64,000 nt of DNA from Bog-473 sp035552095 (lineage in GTDB: Bacteria > Actinomycetota > Acidimicrobiia > Acidimicrobiales > RAAP-2): contig DASZMA010000062.1 of NCBI GenBank assembly GCA_035552095.1, positions 5,126-69,125 of the forward strand. Direction: 5' to 3'. The position numbers were made by a program, and so were the translations under genes. Shown one piece after another: positions 9,556 through 18,396 of this stretch (its first letter is position 1; the number at the start of each line of letters is the position of its first letter). The notes under the pieces were generated by a model. The model saw nothing but the letters and a program-made list of their open reading frames with translations. It did no database searches and was not told where the DNA came from.

Positions 9556-10629
9556 ATGAAAGGCGTGAAGATGGAAAGAGATGTGCAGATGTCGCGGCGG
9601 CAACTCCTCGTTCGAGGCGGAATGCTGGCCGCAGGGACCACGATTGCGATGTCAACGGGCGGGCTGTTGACCGCCACTCCGAGTGGAGCGGCGGTCACGA
9701 AGGCCAAGGGTCTCGACACCGTTACCTTCCAACTCGGGTGGCTGAAGCTGGCGCAGTTCGGCGGCCATTTCATGGCGTTGCAGAACGGCTACTTCAAGGA
9801 TGAGGGGATCGACGCGCAGTTCATTTCCGGTGGGAGCGGTATCAACCCGCTGACCCTGGTTGAGAGCGGACAGGTCATGATGGGTGACGCCAACGGCTCA
9901 GACGTCTTGACCGCCGTCAGCAAGCAGATCCCGATCAAGTGCTTCGGCACCATCTACCAGAGCACGCCCAATGCCTTGATGTCCCTGGGCAAGGCGCCGT
10001 TGACCACCCTGGCCTCATTGAAGGGGAAGACGGTCGGGCTGCCCAACGGTGAGCAGCAACTGATCACCGCCATGCTGACCCAGGCCAAGGTCGATCCGAG
10101 CACGGTCAAGCTGGTCGTCGTCGGCACCGACCCGTCGGTCCTGACCTCGGGGCAAGTCGATGCCTATATCGGCTACGGGACCGAGCAGGGCCTCGATCTG
10201 CAGCAGGCGGGTACCGACGTCAAGATCGTGTACTTCGACAAGTTGGGCGACCCCGATTACGGCAACGCGTACTTCGCCAAGTCGAGCACGCTGACGGGCA
10301 AGTCGGACATCGTGACCCGGTGGATGAAGGCCGACCTGAAGGGTTGGCAGGACTTCGTCAAGAACCCGATGAAGGCCGCCACCGTCACGTGGAACCTGTA
10401 CCACAAGCAGACGCAGGCGGTGCTGGCCAACGAGAAGCTCTCGGCCAAGGCTTCGGTTCCGCTCATCAACGGCGGCGCGGCGGCCAAGCATGGGCTCCTG
10501 TGGGTCGACGAGGAGTCCTTCAGCCAGGTCTACAAGCTGTACAAGGCCTCGGGCGTGATCACCGGGACCGTCAACCCGGCCGATGTCTTCACGCAGAAGT
10601 TCCTCATCAAGGCCGGCGAAAAGGCATAA
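9556..10629 (+). CDS. ABC transporter substrate-binding protein, NMT1/SsuA type, Tat signal
   Basis: 357 residues. A twin-arginine signal (SRRQLLVRGG, then a hydrophobic stretch ending near ATPSGAA at about residue 46) indicates export folded through Tat. The mature part has the NMT1/THI5-like periplasmic fold: VTFQLGWLKLAQFGGHFMA, NGYFKDEGID, GGSGINPLTLVESGQ, KGKTVGLPNGEQ. Relatives bind sulfonates, taurine, nitrate or pyrimidines (ThiY-type). The hydrolases in this operon favour an N-heterocyclic ligand. ATGs at 9571 and 9589 are alternative starts. Confidence 0.88.
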   Translation: MKGVKMERDVQMSRRQLLVRGGMLAAGTTIAMSTGGLLTATPSGAAVTKAKGLDTVTFQLGWLKLAQFGGHFMALQNGYFKDEGIDAQFISGGSGINPLTLVESGQVMMGDANGSDVLTAVSKQIPIKCFGTIYQSTPNALMSLGKAPLTTLASLKGKTVGLPNGEQQLITAMLTQAKVDPSTVKLVVVGTDPSVLTSGQVDAYIGYGTEQGLDLQQAGTDVKIVYFDKLGDPDYGNAYFAKSSTLTGKSDIVTRWMKADLKGWQDFVKNPMKAATVTWNLYHKQTQAVLANEKLSAKASVPLINGGAAAKHGLLWVDEESFSQVYKLYKASGVITGTVNPADVFTQKFLIKAGEKA

Positions 10630-10659
10630 CACGGACAATGACGACACCATAACGACACG

Positions 10660-12009
10660 ATGACACTCGCCCCCACCCTCGCCGCCGCTCGGGCGCATCC
10701 GCCGCAGGACGGCCGTTGGCTCCTGGCCGGCACCTTGGGCGCGTCGGACGCTCAAGGTGCATTCCAGGACGGTCCGGCAGAGTTGGTGGTGAAGGGCGGC
10801 GTCATCACGACGTTGCAGTGGTCTGAGGGGGCGGAGGGTCAACGCGGGTCCGGCGACGACGGACTCGTGTTGGCCCCGCTCCTCGTCAACGGGCACGACC
10901 ATGGCCGCGGTCGCGGGAACGTGTTGGCTGGGGTGCCGGACGCGCCCCTTGAGCCGTGGATCCTCTCGCTCCGTGACCTCGGGGTGAAGTCCACCCAGGA
11001 GTCCCTGGTGGGCGATGCCTCCCGGATGATGTTGTCGGCCGGCGTCGGCGGCACGGTGATCTGCGTGAACCCGCAGAGTGACGACACGGCGGGGGAGGTC
11101 GAGGCCGCGGCGGCGGCCGCGGTGAAGGCCGGCATACGGGCGGCGATCGTTTTTCCCTTCGCTGACGCCATGACGGACCTGTACGGGCGGGCTGCCGACG
11201 CACCGGGCTGGAGCGCGGCGGAGTTCGGACAGCGCCTCGACCTCTTCGAATCGGTGGCGGCGCGGTGTGCCGACCCGCTGGTTGAGCTGCAGCTCGGCCC
11301 GGTCGGACCGCAATGGGTGAGCGAGTCGACCCTGGCTGCCATCGGCACCCACGCCCGGCAGACCGGACGACGGGTGCATATGCACCTCCTCGAATCGCGG
11401 GCTCAGCGCCGGTGGGCCGACGAGACCTACCCCGCCGGGTTGCTGGATTTCCTGGCCGACGTCGACCTGCTCGGGCCTCACGTGTGCCTGGCTCATGGGA
11501 CACAGTTGCGGCCCGACGAGATGGCTCGGTTGGCGGCCAGCGGCTGTGTGCTGACCCTGAATGCGAGTTCGAACCTGCGCCTCGCCTCGGGTATCGCCCC
11601 GATTGCCGAGGCCCAGCGGGCGGGCGTGGCCATCGCCGCCGGTCTCGACGGCCTGGCCCTGGGCGATGACGGGGACTTCTGGAACGAGCTTCGACTGTTC
11701 CGGGGCATCGGGCAGGCGCAGTCCGGCCGGAGCATGGATGCCGGAAAGATGCTGCACGATGTCGGCGCGGGCGGCCGGGCTGCCCTGGGGGGATGTGCGC
11801 CGCAGGAGGTGAGGGCCGGCAACGTGGCCGATTTCGTGCTGGTCGACATGAGTGGTTACCAACACCTGCTGGACCAGAAGGGCTGGTCGGTGGCCGACGT
11901 CCTCGTGGCGGCCGGCAGCCCGGCCCGCGTGCGTGAGGTCTGGGTAGGGGGGCGCCAGACGTTCTCCCAAGTCACCCCCGGCCAGGAAGAGAGTCACCAT
12001 GACGCCTGA
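10660..12009 (+). CDS. amidohydrolase of the TRZ/ATZ (deaminase/chlorohydrolase) group
   Basis: 449 residues. Metal ligands are visible: His79 and His81 (NGHDHGRG), His242 with Glu245 (HMHLLES), His279 (CLAHGTQL) and Asp330 (AAGLDGLALGDDGDFWNE). The HLxE and late Asp pattern is that of the mononuclear subtype that includes guanine deaminase, 8-oxoguanine deaminase, TrzN and AtzA. The likely reaction is hydrolytic loss of an amino group or similar substituent from an aromatic N-ring. It overlaps the ABC ATPase gene by 11 nt, so transport and this hydrolysis are co-expressed. The substrate is unknown. Confidence 0.85.
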   Translation: MTLAPTLAAARAHPPQDGRWLLAGTLGASDAQGAFQDGPAELVVKGGVITTLQWSEGAEGQRGSGDDGLVLAPLLVNGHDHGRGRGNVLAGVPDAPLEPWILSLRDLGVKSTQESLVGDASRMMLSAGVGGTVICVNPQSDDTAGEVEAAAAAAVKAGIRAAIVFPFADAMTDLYGRAADAPGWSAAEFGQRLDLFESVAARCADPLVELQLGPVGPQWVSESTLAAIGTHARQTGRRVHMHLLESRAQRRWADETYPAGLLDFLADVDLLGPHVCLAHGTQLRPDEMARLAASGCVLTLNASSNLRLASGIAPIAEAQRAGVAIAAGLDGLALGDDGDFWNELRLFRGIGQAQSGRSMDAGKMLHDVGAGGRAALGGCAPQEVRAGNVADFVLVDMSGYQHLLDQKGWSVADVLVAAGSPARVREVWVGGRQTFSQVTPGQEESHHDA

Positions 12010-12862
12010 GGCGAAGACGATGTCGTCACCCCCGGTACTCCCATCCGATCTCCCGGCCGCGTCACCCGCGTCGCCCGGGCCGGCCGGGTCGACCGCACCA
12101 CTCAGTACGGGCGACCTCAGGGTGGACCGGGTCTCCTTCAGCTACGGCGGCTCCGGTCAACAGGTAACCGAAGCCGTGAATGACGTCGACTTCACCATCG
12201 CGCACGGTGCGCTCGGCGTGCTGGTCGGACCGTCGGGCTGTGGCAAGTCGACCATCCTGCGCTTGGCGGCCGGCCTGATGCCCCCCACGCTCGGCCGGAT
12301 CAGTTTCGGCGATCTCACCCCGGACCAGCTCCGGCGACAACGGCGCATCGGCTTCGCCTTCCAGGACCCTGCCCTCATGTCGTGGCGCACGGTACGGCGC
12401 AACGTGGAGCTTCCATTCGACTTGGCCAAGCTGCCGGTCGACCGTGGGTGGATTGACGAGCTTCTCGAGATCGTCGGATTGACTGATTGGGCGAACCGTC
12501 GACCGCGTGAGTTGTCGGGAGGGATGCGCCAGCGGGTCTCCCTGGCCCGGGCGCTGGCCACGAAGCCCGACCTGCTCCTGCTCGATGAGCCGTTCGGCGC
12601 ACTGGACGAGATCACCCGGGGCGAGCTCAATTTGGAATTGCTGCGCATCCTGTCGACGACCAGGACCACCTGCCTTCTGGTCACCCACTCGGTGGACGAA
12701 GCGGTACTGCTGGGCGACAAGATCATTGTGCTCTCCCAGCGACCGTGTGCCATGAAGCTGAGCCATGACGTGTCGGAGCCGCGAGCCACTCGGGGCGAGA
12801 GCCGGGACACCGTGGCCTTCCTGGACCACTGTCGCACCGTGCGGGCGGCGTTGGCGGCATGA
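11999..12862 (+). CDS. ABC transporter ATP-binding protein, SsuB/TauB/ThiZ type
   Basis: 287 residues. Walker A GPSGCGKST, Q-loop FAFQDPALMSWRTV, signature LSGGMRQRVSLARAL, Walker B LLLLDEPFGALDE and H-loop VTHSVDEA are all intact. The protein has a 35-residue Ala/Ser/Pro-rich N-terminal extension, so a later start is possible. This ATPase class partners NMT1/SsuA-type binding proteins and SsuC-type permeases, which flank it here. It energises import of the operon's substrate at the inner face of the membrane. Confidence 0.93.
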   Translation: MTPEAKTMSSPPVLPSDLPAASPASPGPAGSTAPLSTGDLRVDRVSFSYGGSGQQVTEAVNDVDFTIAHGALGVLVGPSGCGKSTILRLAAGLMPPTLGRISFGDLTPDQLRRQRRIGFAFQDPALMSWRTVRRNVELPFDLAKLPVDRGWIDELLEIVGLTDWANRRPRELSGGMRQRVSLARALATKPDLLLLDEPFGALDEITRGELNLELLRILSTTRTTCLLVTHSVDEAVLLGDKIIVLSQRPCAMKLSHDVSEPRATRGESRDTVAFLDHCRTVRAALAA

Positions 12863-12872
12863 GACGGGCCGC

Positions 12873-13718
12873 ATGACGGTTCTGTCGGGTGTCGCTCCGG
12901 TGGTCGAGAACCCAGATCCCCCAGGTGGGCACCGCCCGTGGTCAGGGCGGGGCGGGCGGGCCCGTCCCCGTTGGCAGGAGCCCGGGTTCGCCATCCCGCT
13001 CCTGGCCATCTGTCTGATCCCGGCGATCTGGGGCATCGTCGCCGACACCCATGTCTTCGGCACGGCGGTCGTGGGGCCGGTCGCCACCGTCAAGGAGATC
13101 CACAGCCAATGGTCGGTCCTGTGGATGAACGCCCAACCGACGCTGTACGCCACGCTCATCGGCGTCGGCGTCCTGCTGGCCATTACCGCCCTCGGCGCGC
13201 TGGCCGTCGCTCTGGTGCCGCAGATCACCCCGGGGCTGGCCGGCCTCTCCATTGTCATCGGCACGTTGCCCCTGATCATCCTGACGCCGATCCTCTCCTT
13301 GATCCTCCAGCGGGGTCGGCCCCTGGTGACCACCGTGTGTGTGCTGGCCGGGCTGGTGCCGGTGGCGGCCATGTTGAGCGGCATGGCGGCCGTCGGGGAG
13401 CGCGGCCGCGAAGACCTCGGCGCGGTCTACGGGGCCTCCCGCTTGCGCTGGTGGCGCTTCGTCGGCTTCTGGCAGACCATCCCCGTGCTGGACATCGGCA
13501 TCCGGGCGATGATCCCCTACTGCTTCGTCGGGTCGATCGTGGCCGAATGGTCCGGTGCGTCCACGTCATCCGGTCTCGGTGAGGTGATGACCAACGCCCT
13601 GTTCAGTTACGAGCCGCCCCTGCTCTGGGCCACGATCGCCCTGGCCGCACTGGGCTCGCTCGGCCTGTTGGGGGTGGCCACGTTGCTCATGCTGCCCCTG
13701 CGGCGGGTGGTCCGGTGA
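12873..13718 (+). CDS. ABC transporter permease 1, BPD inner-membrane type
   Basis: 281 residues from ATG 12873, 10 nt after the ATPase stop. About six transmembrane helices, with the EAA-type cytoplasmic loop near residues 165-190 (VGERGREDLGAVYGASRLRWW) that contacts the ATPase. Together with the next gene it would form a heterodimeric channel, unlike the single SsuC/TauC permease of sulfonate systems; two-permease NMT1-type systems are a less common arrangement. Its GTGA-type overlap with permease 2 argues for equimolar synthesis. Confidence 0.88.
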   Translation: MTVLSGVAPVVENPDPPGGHRPWSGRGGRARPRWQEPGFAIPLLAICLIPAIWGIVADTHVFGTAVVGPVATVKEIHSQWSVLWMNAQPTLYATLIGVGVLLAITALGALAVALVPQITPGLAGLSIVIGTLPLIILTPILSLILQRGRPLVTTVCVLAGLVPVAAMLSGMAAVGERGREDLGAVYGASRLRWWRFVGFWQTIPVLDIGIRAMIPYCFVGSIVAEWSGASTSSGLGEVMTNALFSYEPPLLWATIALAALGSLGLLGVATLLMLPLRRVVR

Positions 13719-14494
13719 AGCGGTCGCGGGGATTCCTCAGCATTGCCATCGTCCTGGCCCTGCTACTGATCGCCTGGCAGGTCTACATCTGGGTCAGCCA
13801 CGTTCCTTCGTACGTCCTGCCCACCCCCGTCCAGACCGCGGCGGCCATCGGCGACAACGCCGCCCTGCTGGCTCGCCGTTCGTTGGTGACTCTGGAGAGC
13901 GCCTTCCTCGGTTTGGCCGCCGCCGCGGTACTGGCGGTCGCTCTGGCCCTCACCATCATCCGCTGGCCCATCGCCGAGCACGTGATCCTCACCTACGCCC
14001 TCCTGATCCGGACGCTGCCGATTGTGGGCGTGGCCCCCATCGTGACGCTGGTCACCGGTCGGGGCTTGGCCACGTCGGTCCTCTGCGTCATGGTCATCAC
14101 CGTCTTTACCTTGCTCATATCGACGATTCAGGGGTTCTCCTCGGTGGCTCCCGAGATCAACGAGTTGAGCGACCTCTACGCGACCTCGTTCCGCCGCCGA
14201 TTTCGGATCGCCCTCCTGCCGGGAGCGACCGCCAGCCTCCTCCAGGGTCTGCGGATTGCCGCACCCCTGGCCGTCCTCGGCGCCCTCCTGGCCGAGTGGC
14301 TCGACGGCTTCGGCGGCATCGGGTCGTTGATGATCACGGCCAGCGCTGACCAGGAGATCCAGTTGCTCATGGCGGCGTGCCTCATGGCGGTGGTGCTCAG
14401 CCTGGTCTCCTTCGCTCTGGTCGAGGTCATGTCCGCCTTGGCCGAGCGGCGTGGGTTCCGGGTCGACCAGATGGCGATGGGATGGCAGCGATGA
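13715..14494 (+). CDS. ABC transporter permease 2, BPD inner-membrane type
   Basis: 259 residues from a GTG overlapping the previous stop by 4 nt (GTGA). It has an N-terminal helix, an external segment VPSYVLPTPVQTAAAI typical of SsuC/TauC (PSPxxV) proteins, and an EAA-like loop INELSDLYATSFRRRFRI. It pairs with permease 1 and the upstream ATPase and binding protein to make a complete importer. A 59-nt gap with a GAGG-type ribosome binding site separates it from the aldehyde dehydrogenase gene. Confidence 0.9.
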   Translation: MKRSRGFLSIAIVLALLLIAWQVYIWVSHVPSYVLPTPVQTAAAIGDNAALLARRSLVTLESAFLGLAAAAVLAVALALTIIRWPIAEHVILTYALLIRTLPIVGVAPIVTLVTGRGLATSVLCVMVITVFTLLISTIQGFSSVAPEINELSDLYATSFRRRFRIALLPGATASLLQGLRIAAPLAVLGALLAEWLDGFGGIGSLMITASADQEIQLLMAACLMAVVLSLVSFALVEVMSALAERRGFRVDQMAMGWQR

Positions 14495-14553
14495 GCGGGC
14501 TGGCCCAACCGAGAGCAACACGAAGCAGCGTGAACGGGAAGAGGTGAAGTGGA

Positions 14554-16056
14554 ATGGATGCGGACACGGATGAGAGAACAGCAGCCGACCAAGCGAAGGC
14601 GGAGTGGGACTCGTCGCGTCATGACGTGTACATCGGCGGCCGGTGGGTGCCCAGTGCCTCCACCGAGACGTGCCTGATCACCAATCCGGCCACCGAGCAG
14701 CCGATCGGCCGCGTGCCGGGCGGCTCTGCCGTGGATGTCGATCTGGCCGTCGAAGCGGCCCGCGGTGCCTTTGACGGGTGGGCGGCCATGCCGGCGCACG
14801 ACCGGGCCGCCCTCTTCGCCGGGCTGGGGCCGCTCATTGACCAGGCGGCGGATGAGCTGACCGCGCTGATCGTGGCGGAGGTCGGTGTCACGCTGGCCTG
14901 GGCCCGAGACGTGCACGTCGGCCGCCTGTCGGCCAACATCGGAAACCTGCTGAAGCTGGCCGACCAGATGCCGGCTCATGAGGGCATCGCCCAGTCGTTA
15001 GTCGTGCGCGAGCCGGCCGGCGTGGTGGGCAGTATCAGCCCTTGGAACTACCCCTTCGGCTTCTTCACCAAGGTGGTGCCGGCTCTCATTGCCGGGTGCA
15101 CGGTTGTGTCCAAGCCATCGGAAGTCACGCCGTTCAGCGTCTACCGGCTCACCGAGCTGATCGACTCGCTCGACCTGCCGCCCGGTGTGTTCAACCTGGT
15201 GGTGGGCACCGGCGCCACCGCCGGAGCCGCCCTGGCCAGTCATCCGGGTATTGACGTCCTGACGTTCACCGGCTCGGTGAAGACGGGGCAGCAGGTTCTC
15301 ACCGCGGTGGCCCCGAATATCACCCGTCCCATTCTGGAGCTGGGCGGCAAGTCGGCGGCCGTCATTTTGGAGGGTGCGCCGTTCGAACAGGCTGTCCGGG
15401 GAACCCTGTGGAACTGCTACATGAACAACGGTCAGGTCTGCGGGGCGCAGACGCGTCTGCTGGTGCCCATGGATCGCATGGAGGAGGCCGCGGCCATCGC
15501 GGCCGATGCCGCCACGCAGGGCTACATCCCGGGACCGCCAAACGATCCGGCCTCCACGCTCGGACCCATTGTGAATGCGGCGCAGTACGAGCGCGTCCTG
15601 GGGTTCATCCGTTCAGCTATTGATGAAGGCGCCACGCTGGTCTGCGGTGGACCGGACCGACCGGACGGACTGGACCGGGGGTATTTCGTCTCGCCGACTG
15701 TCTTCAGCCACGTGACACCGGACATGACGATCGCCCAGCAGGAGATCTTCGGCCCGGTGCTCTCCATCCTCGGCTATACCGATGAAGATGATGCCGTCCG
15801 GATCGCCAACGACTCCCAGTACGGGCTCTCGGGTGCGGTATGGGCCGGGTCCGACGAAGAGGCGGTACGGGTGGCTCGTCGCCTCCGGACCGGCCAGGTC
15901 CAGATCAACTCGGGTGTTTTCAACGGCTTCGCACCATTCGGCGGCTTCAAGAAATCCGGCATCGGCCGGGAGGGCGGTGTCTACGGCCTCCTCGAGTTCT
16001 CCGAAGTGAAGTCACTGCAACTCCCGGCCGAATCATCGCTGCGGATAAGCGCCTGA
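14554..16056 (+). CDS. NAD(P)-dependent aldehyde dehydrogenase (operon member)
   Basis: 500 residues, normal ALDH length. SPWNYPF and KPSEVTPFS mark the cofactor site, Glu262 lies in LELGGKSAA, and the nucleophile Cys296 is in NNGQVCGAQTR. It oxidises an aldehyde to an acid or thioester-free carboxylate. In this operon it would act after the oxygenase if the latter makes an alcohol or aldehyde, or after ring opening. Its stop overlaps the start of the cyclic amidohydrolase (TGATG), so the two are coupled. Substrate not determinable. Confidence 0.9.
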   Translation: MDADTDERTAADQAKAEWDSSRHDVYIGGRWVPSASTETCLITNPATEQPIGRVPGGSAVDVDLAVEAARGAFDGWAAMPAHDRAALFAGLGPLIDQAADELTALIVAEVGVTLAWARDVHVGRLSANIGNLLKLADQMPAHEGIAQSLVVREPAGVVGSISPWNYPFGFFTKVVPALIAGCTVVSKPSEVTPFSVYRLTELIDSLDLPPGVFNLVVGTGATAGAALASHPGIDVLTFTGSVKTGQQVLTAVAPNITRPILELGGKSAAVILEGAPFEQAVRGTLWNCYMNNGQVCGAQTRLLVPMDRMEEAAAIAADAATQGYIPGPPNDPASTLGPIVNAAQYERVLGFIRSAIDEGATLVCGGPDRPDGLDRGYFVSPTVFSHVTPDMTIAQQEIFGPVLSILGYTDEDDAVRIANDSQYGLSGAVWAGSDEEAVRVARRLRTGQVQINSGVFNGFAPFGGFKKSGIGREGGVYGLLEFSEVKSLQLPAESSLRISA

Positions 16057-17429
16057 TGCGTTACGACCTGGTCGTCCGGGGCGGCGACGTCGTCTCCCAC
16101 GAGACCACAAGGCGCGTGGATCTGGGTGTGCGTGGCGGGAAGGTCGTGGCGGTGGGCGACCACCTGGGGGAGGCCGACACGGACGTCGACGCAACGGGCC
16201 TGGTGGTCATGCCGGGGCTGGTCGACGCCCACGTGCATCTCCGTGAGCCTGGGATGACCGAGAAGGAGGACTTCCACTTCGGCACCCGGGCGGCGGCCGC
16301 CGGTGGGGTCACGACCGTCATCGACATGCCGAACACCCTTCCTCCCGTGGCCACGACGGAAATTCTGAGAGCCAAGCTGGACCTCGTCGCCCCGAAGGCC
16401 CACGTCGATTTCGGTTTGTACGGGATGCTCGGCCAGGACAATGCCGGCGAGATCGCCGGCATGGCCGCGTTGGGCGCACTGGGCCTCAAACTGTTCATGG
16501 GCCAGACGACAGGAGACAATCCCTGTCCCGACGACGGTGCCATCTTCACCGGCCTGCGCCGGGCTCGGGACGCCGGATTGGTGGTTGGCGTGCACGCCGA
16601 GAACGACAAGGTGCTGCGTCTGCTGGCCAATGAGCTCCGGAAGTCGGGTCGCACGGACCCCATCGCCCACCTGGCCTCCCGCCCGTCCTTCGTTGAGGAG
16701 GAGGCCATTGCCCGCATTCTGACCCTGGCCCGGGCCGCCGGCACCCAGTTGCACATCCATCATCTGTCCACTGCGGCCGGGCTCAAGCTGCTCAACGCGG
16801 CCCGCCAGCAGGGCCAGAACGTGTCGGGGGAGGTCCTGGTCGCCCACCTGTTGCTCGACGACGAGGCGTATGGGACGTACGGGAATCTCATCAAGCTCAA
16901 TCCGCCCATCCGGCCAGCCAGCGATGTGGCGGCACTCTGGCGGGGCGTCACCCTGGGCCAGGTTGACGTGCTGGCCACCGATCACGCGCCGCACACCGTC
17001 GAGCAACAGGGGACGGAAAACGTGTGGGCGGCCCCGGGTGGTTTCATCGGGTTGGAGACGATGCTCCCGTTGATGCTCACGCAGGTGAACGACGGACGGC
17101 TGTCGCTCGAGCAACTGGTCCGGCTGGGCTCGTGGCGTCCGGCTTCCATCTGGAAGATCGCCGATCGCAAGGGTCACCTTTCGGTGGGGGCCGATGCCGA
17201 TTTCAACCTGATCGACCTCGGAGCCGAAGGGGTGATTGACGACAGCAAGCTGCATTCACGCCACCCCATCAGTCCCTACAACGGGTGGTCGACGACCGGA
17301 GCCGTCCGGGCCACGTACCTGCGCGGGACGCCCATTGCCAAGGACGGTCAGGTCCTGGGCGATCCGATCGGGCATTTCGTCACATCGGTCGCGCACCGGC
17401 GGGCTGTCGGAGCCGCCCCGGCGTCATGA
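16056..17429 (+). CDS. dihydroorotase/allantoinase-like cyclic amidohydrolase
   Basis: 457 residues from the ATG in the TGATG overlap. The binuclear metal site is complete: His59/His61 (DAHVHLREPG), Lys145 for carboxylation (ALGLKLFMG), His180 (HAEN), His236 (HIHHLS) and Asp309 (ATDHAPHT). This is the family of dihydroorotase, allantoinase and hydantoinase, which hydrolyse cyclic amides or ureides. DHAPH leans towards dihydroorotase-like members, but no other pyrimidine biosynthesis gene is near and the operon is catabolic in style, so ring opening of a hydantoin-, allantoin- or dihydropyrimidine-like intermediate is more likely than de novo synthesis. Confidence 0.85.
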   Translation: MRYDLVVRGGDVVSHETTRRVDLGVRGGKVVAVGDHLGEADTDVDATGLVVMPGLVDAHVHLREPGMTEKEDFHFGTRAAAAGGVTTVIDMPNTLPPVATTEILRAKLDLVAPKAHVDFGLYGMLGQDNAGEIAGMAALGALGLKLFMGQTTGDNPCPDDGAIFTGLRRARDAGLVVGVHAENDKVLRLLANELRKSGRTDPIAHLASRPSFVEEEAIARILTLARAAGTQLHIHHLSTAAGLKLLNAARQQGQNVSGEVLVAHLLLDDEAYGTYGNLIKLNPPIRPASDVAALWRGVTLGQVDVLATDHAPHTVEQQGTENVWAAPGGFIGLETMLPLMLTQVNDGRLSLEQLVRLGSWRPASIWKIADRKGHLSVGADADFNLIDLGAEGVIDDSKLHSRHPISPYNGWSTTGAVRATYLRGTPIAKDGQVLGDPIGHFVTSVAHRRAVGAAPAS

Positions 17430-18328
17430 GTGGCGGAGTGAGCGACGTTGTACAAAGGGGCGCACAGCGCTTCGTGCAGGCCGAGGTCGTGCAACCGTCT
17501 GAGGTGGAGGACGTCGCCTCCGGGCCCGCCCTCATGGCGCAGCCGGTCCGGGACGAGGCGGTCGACATTGCGGCCATCGGTACCACGGCGGCCCGGGCCG
17601 TGCGGGGCGAGTTGCTGGCCCAGGCTGTTGCAGCGGAGGGGTTCACCCTGGGCACCACCGAGCCGCGAGCGGACCCCGACGAGCTCTTCGAGGACATGTC
17701 GTGGCAACTCGGTGTGGTGCTCAGCCCCTGGAAGCTTGAGATCGGCGACCGGTGTGCCGCCCTGGCACCGAGTGCACGAGCCACCGGAGTGGTGGACACG
17801 GTGCTGCGTACTTCCATCGGCGCGGTGGGATTCAACACCAACACCTGGGCCGCGATGAGCGCGTTGGAAACGGTGGCGGGTGGCGCCGTTCCGGGGAGAG
17901 TCTTGTTCCTGGGGGCCGGCGCGTCGGCCCGTTCGGTGGCGCTGGCGGTCAGTCGGGCCTGGCCGTCGAGTGAGATCGTGATAGCCGCCCGCTCCCGGGG
18001 GGCAGCCGAAGCCCTGGCCGCCATGTACGGCGGTCAGCTTTTCGGCGACGTCGCTCACGGCGAGGCCGGCTCTCCGGGTTGGGATGTCGTGGTGAACACG
18101 ACGACCTGGGGTGAGACGGAGGAGTCCGAAGCCGAGCCCATGGACATTGACCTGGAGGGGGTCTTCACTCCGGGAGGGCGCCTGTTCGACCTCAACAATC
18201 GCATCGGGGCCTTGCAGCACCAGGCCCTGGCCGCTGGGTGTGCCGTGGTGTCGGGCGGCGTCATGCAACGGGTCACCAATGCGTCCAGGGCCGCGTTGCT
18301 TGCCTACGCCGGGCGTGTGGCGGGGTGA
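17426..18328 (+). CDS. AroE-like protein (shikimate dehydrogenase fold) lacking the catalytic Asp
   Basis: 300 residues, ATG overlapping the previous stop (ATGA). The shikimate dehydrogenase fold is evident: SPWKLEIGDRCAALAPSA with the substrate Lys103, IGAVGFNTNTWAA, and the Rossmann loop VLFLGAGASARSVAL. In canonical AroE the second motif is NTD, whose Asp is the partner of the Lys; here it reads NTN (Asn139). The cofactor motif also has A-S instead of G-G. It is therefore probably not a shikimate dehydrogenase but a recruited dehydrogenase or reductase for an operon intermediate. It is the last gene of the operon. Confidence 0.75.
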   Translation: MSGGVSDVVQRGAQRFVQAEVVQPSEVEDVASGPALMAQPVRDEAVDIAAIGTTAARAVRGELLAQAVAAEGFTLGTTEPRADPDELFEDMSWQLGVVLSPWKLEIGDRCAALAPSARATGVVDTVLRTSIGAVGFNTNTWAAMSALETVAGGAVPGRVLFLGAGASARSVALAVSRAWPSSEIVIAARSRGAAEALAAMYGGQLFGDVAHGEAGSPGWDVVVNTTTWGETEESEAEPMDIDLEGVFTPGGRLFDLNNRIGALQHQALAAGCAVVSGGVMQRVTNASRAALLAYAGRVAG

Positions 18329-18341
18329 GTTTCGGGGTCGT

Positions 18342-18392
18342 CTCCCCGGGTGGGTGCACGAGTAGCTGACTTCGGTCCATCCGCCCGGGGAG
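18342..18392. terminator. long inverted repeat between convergent genes, possible bidirectional terminator
   Basis: CTCCCCGGG at 18342-18350 and CCCGGGGAG at 18384-18392 are perfect complements, separated by 33 nt that include short TGG/CC pairing. It lies between the end of the catabolic operon (18328) and the end of the minus-strand DUF4242 gene (18397). The T-run expected of an intrinsic terminator is missing and the loop is long, so this is tentative. Confidence 0.35.
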
Positions 18393-18396
18393 TAAT

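Noticed and set aside
10015..12000. 661-codon minus-strand frame opposite the binding protein and amidohydrolase
   Set aside because: No recognisable protein features; His/Arg/Gly-rich composition typical of antisense frames in GC-rich DNA.
16056..17429. pyrC of de novo pyrimidine synthesis
   Set aside because: No pyrB, carA/B or pyrF nearby; it lies in a transport and catabolic operon with a TGATG overlap to an ALDH gene.
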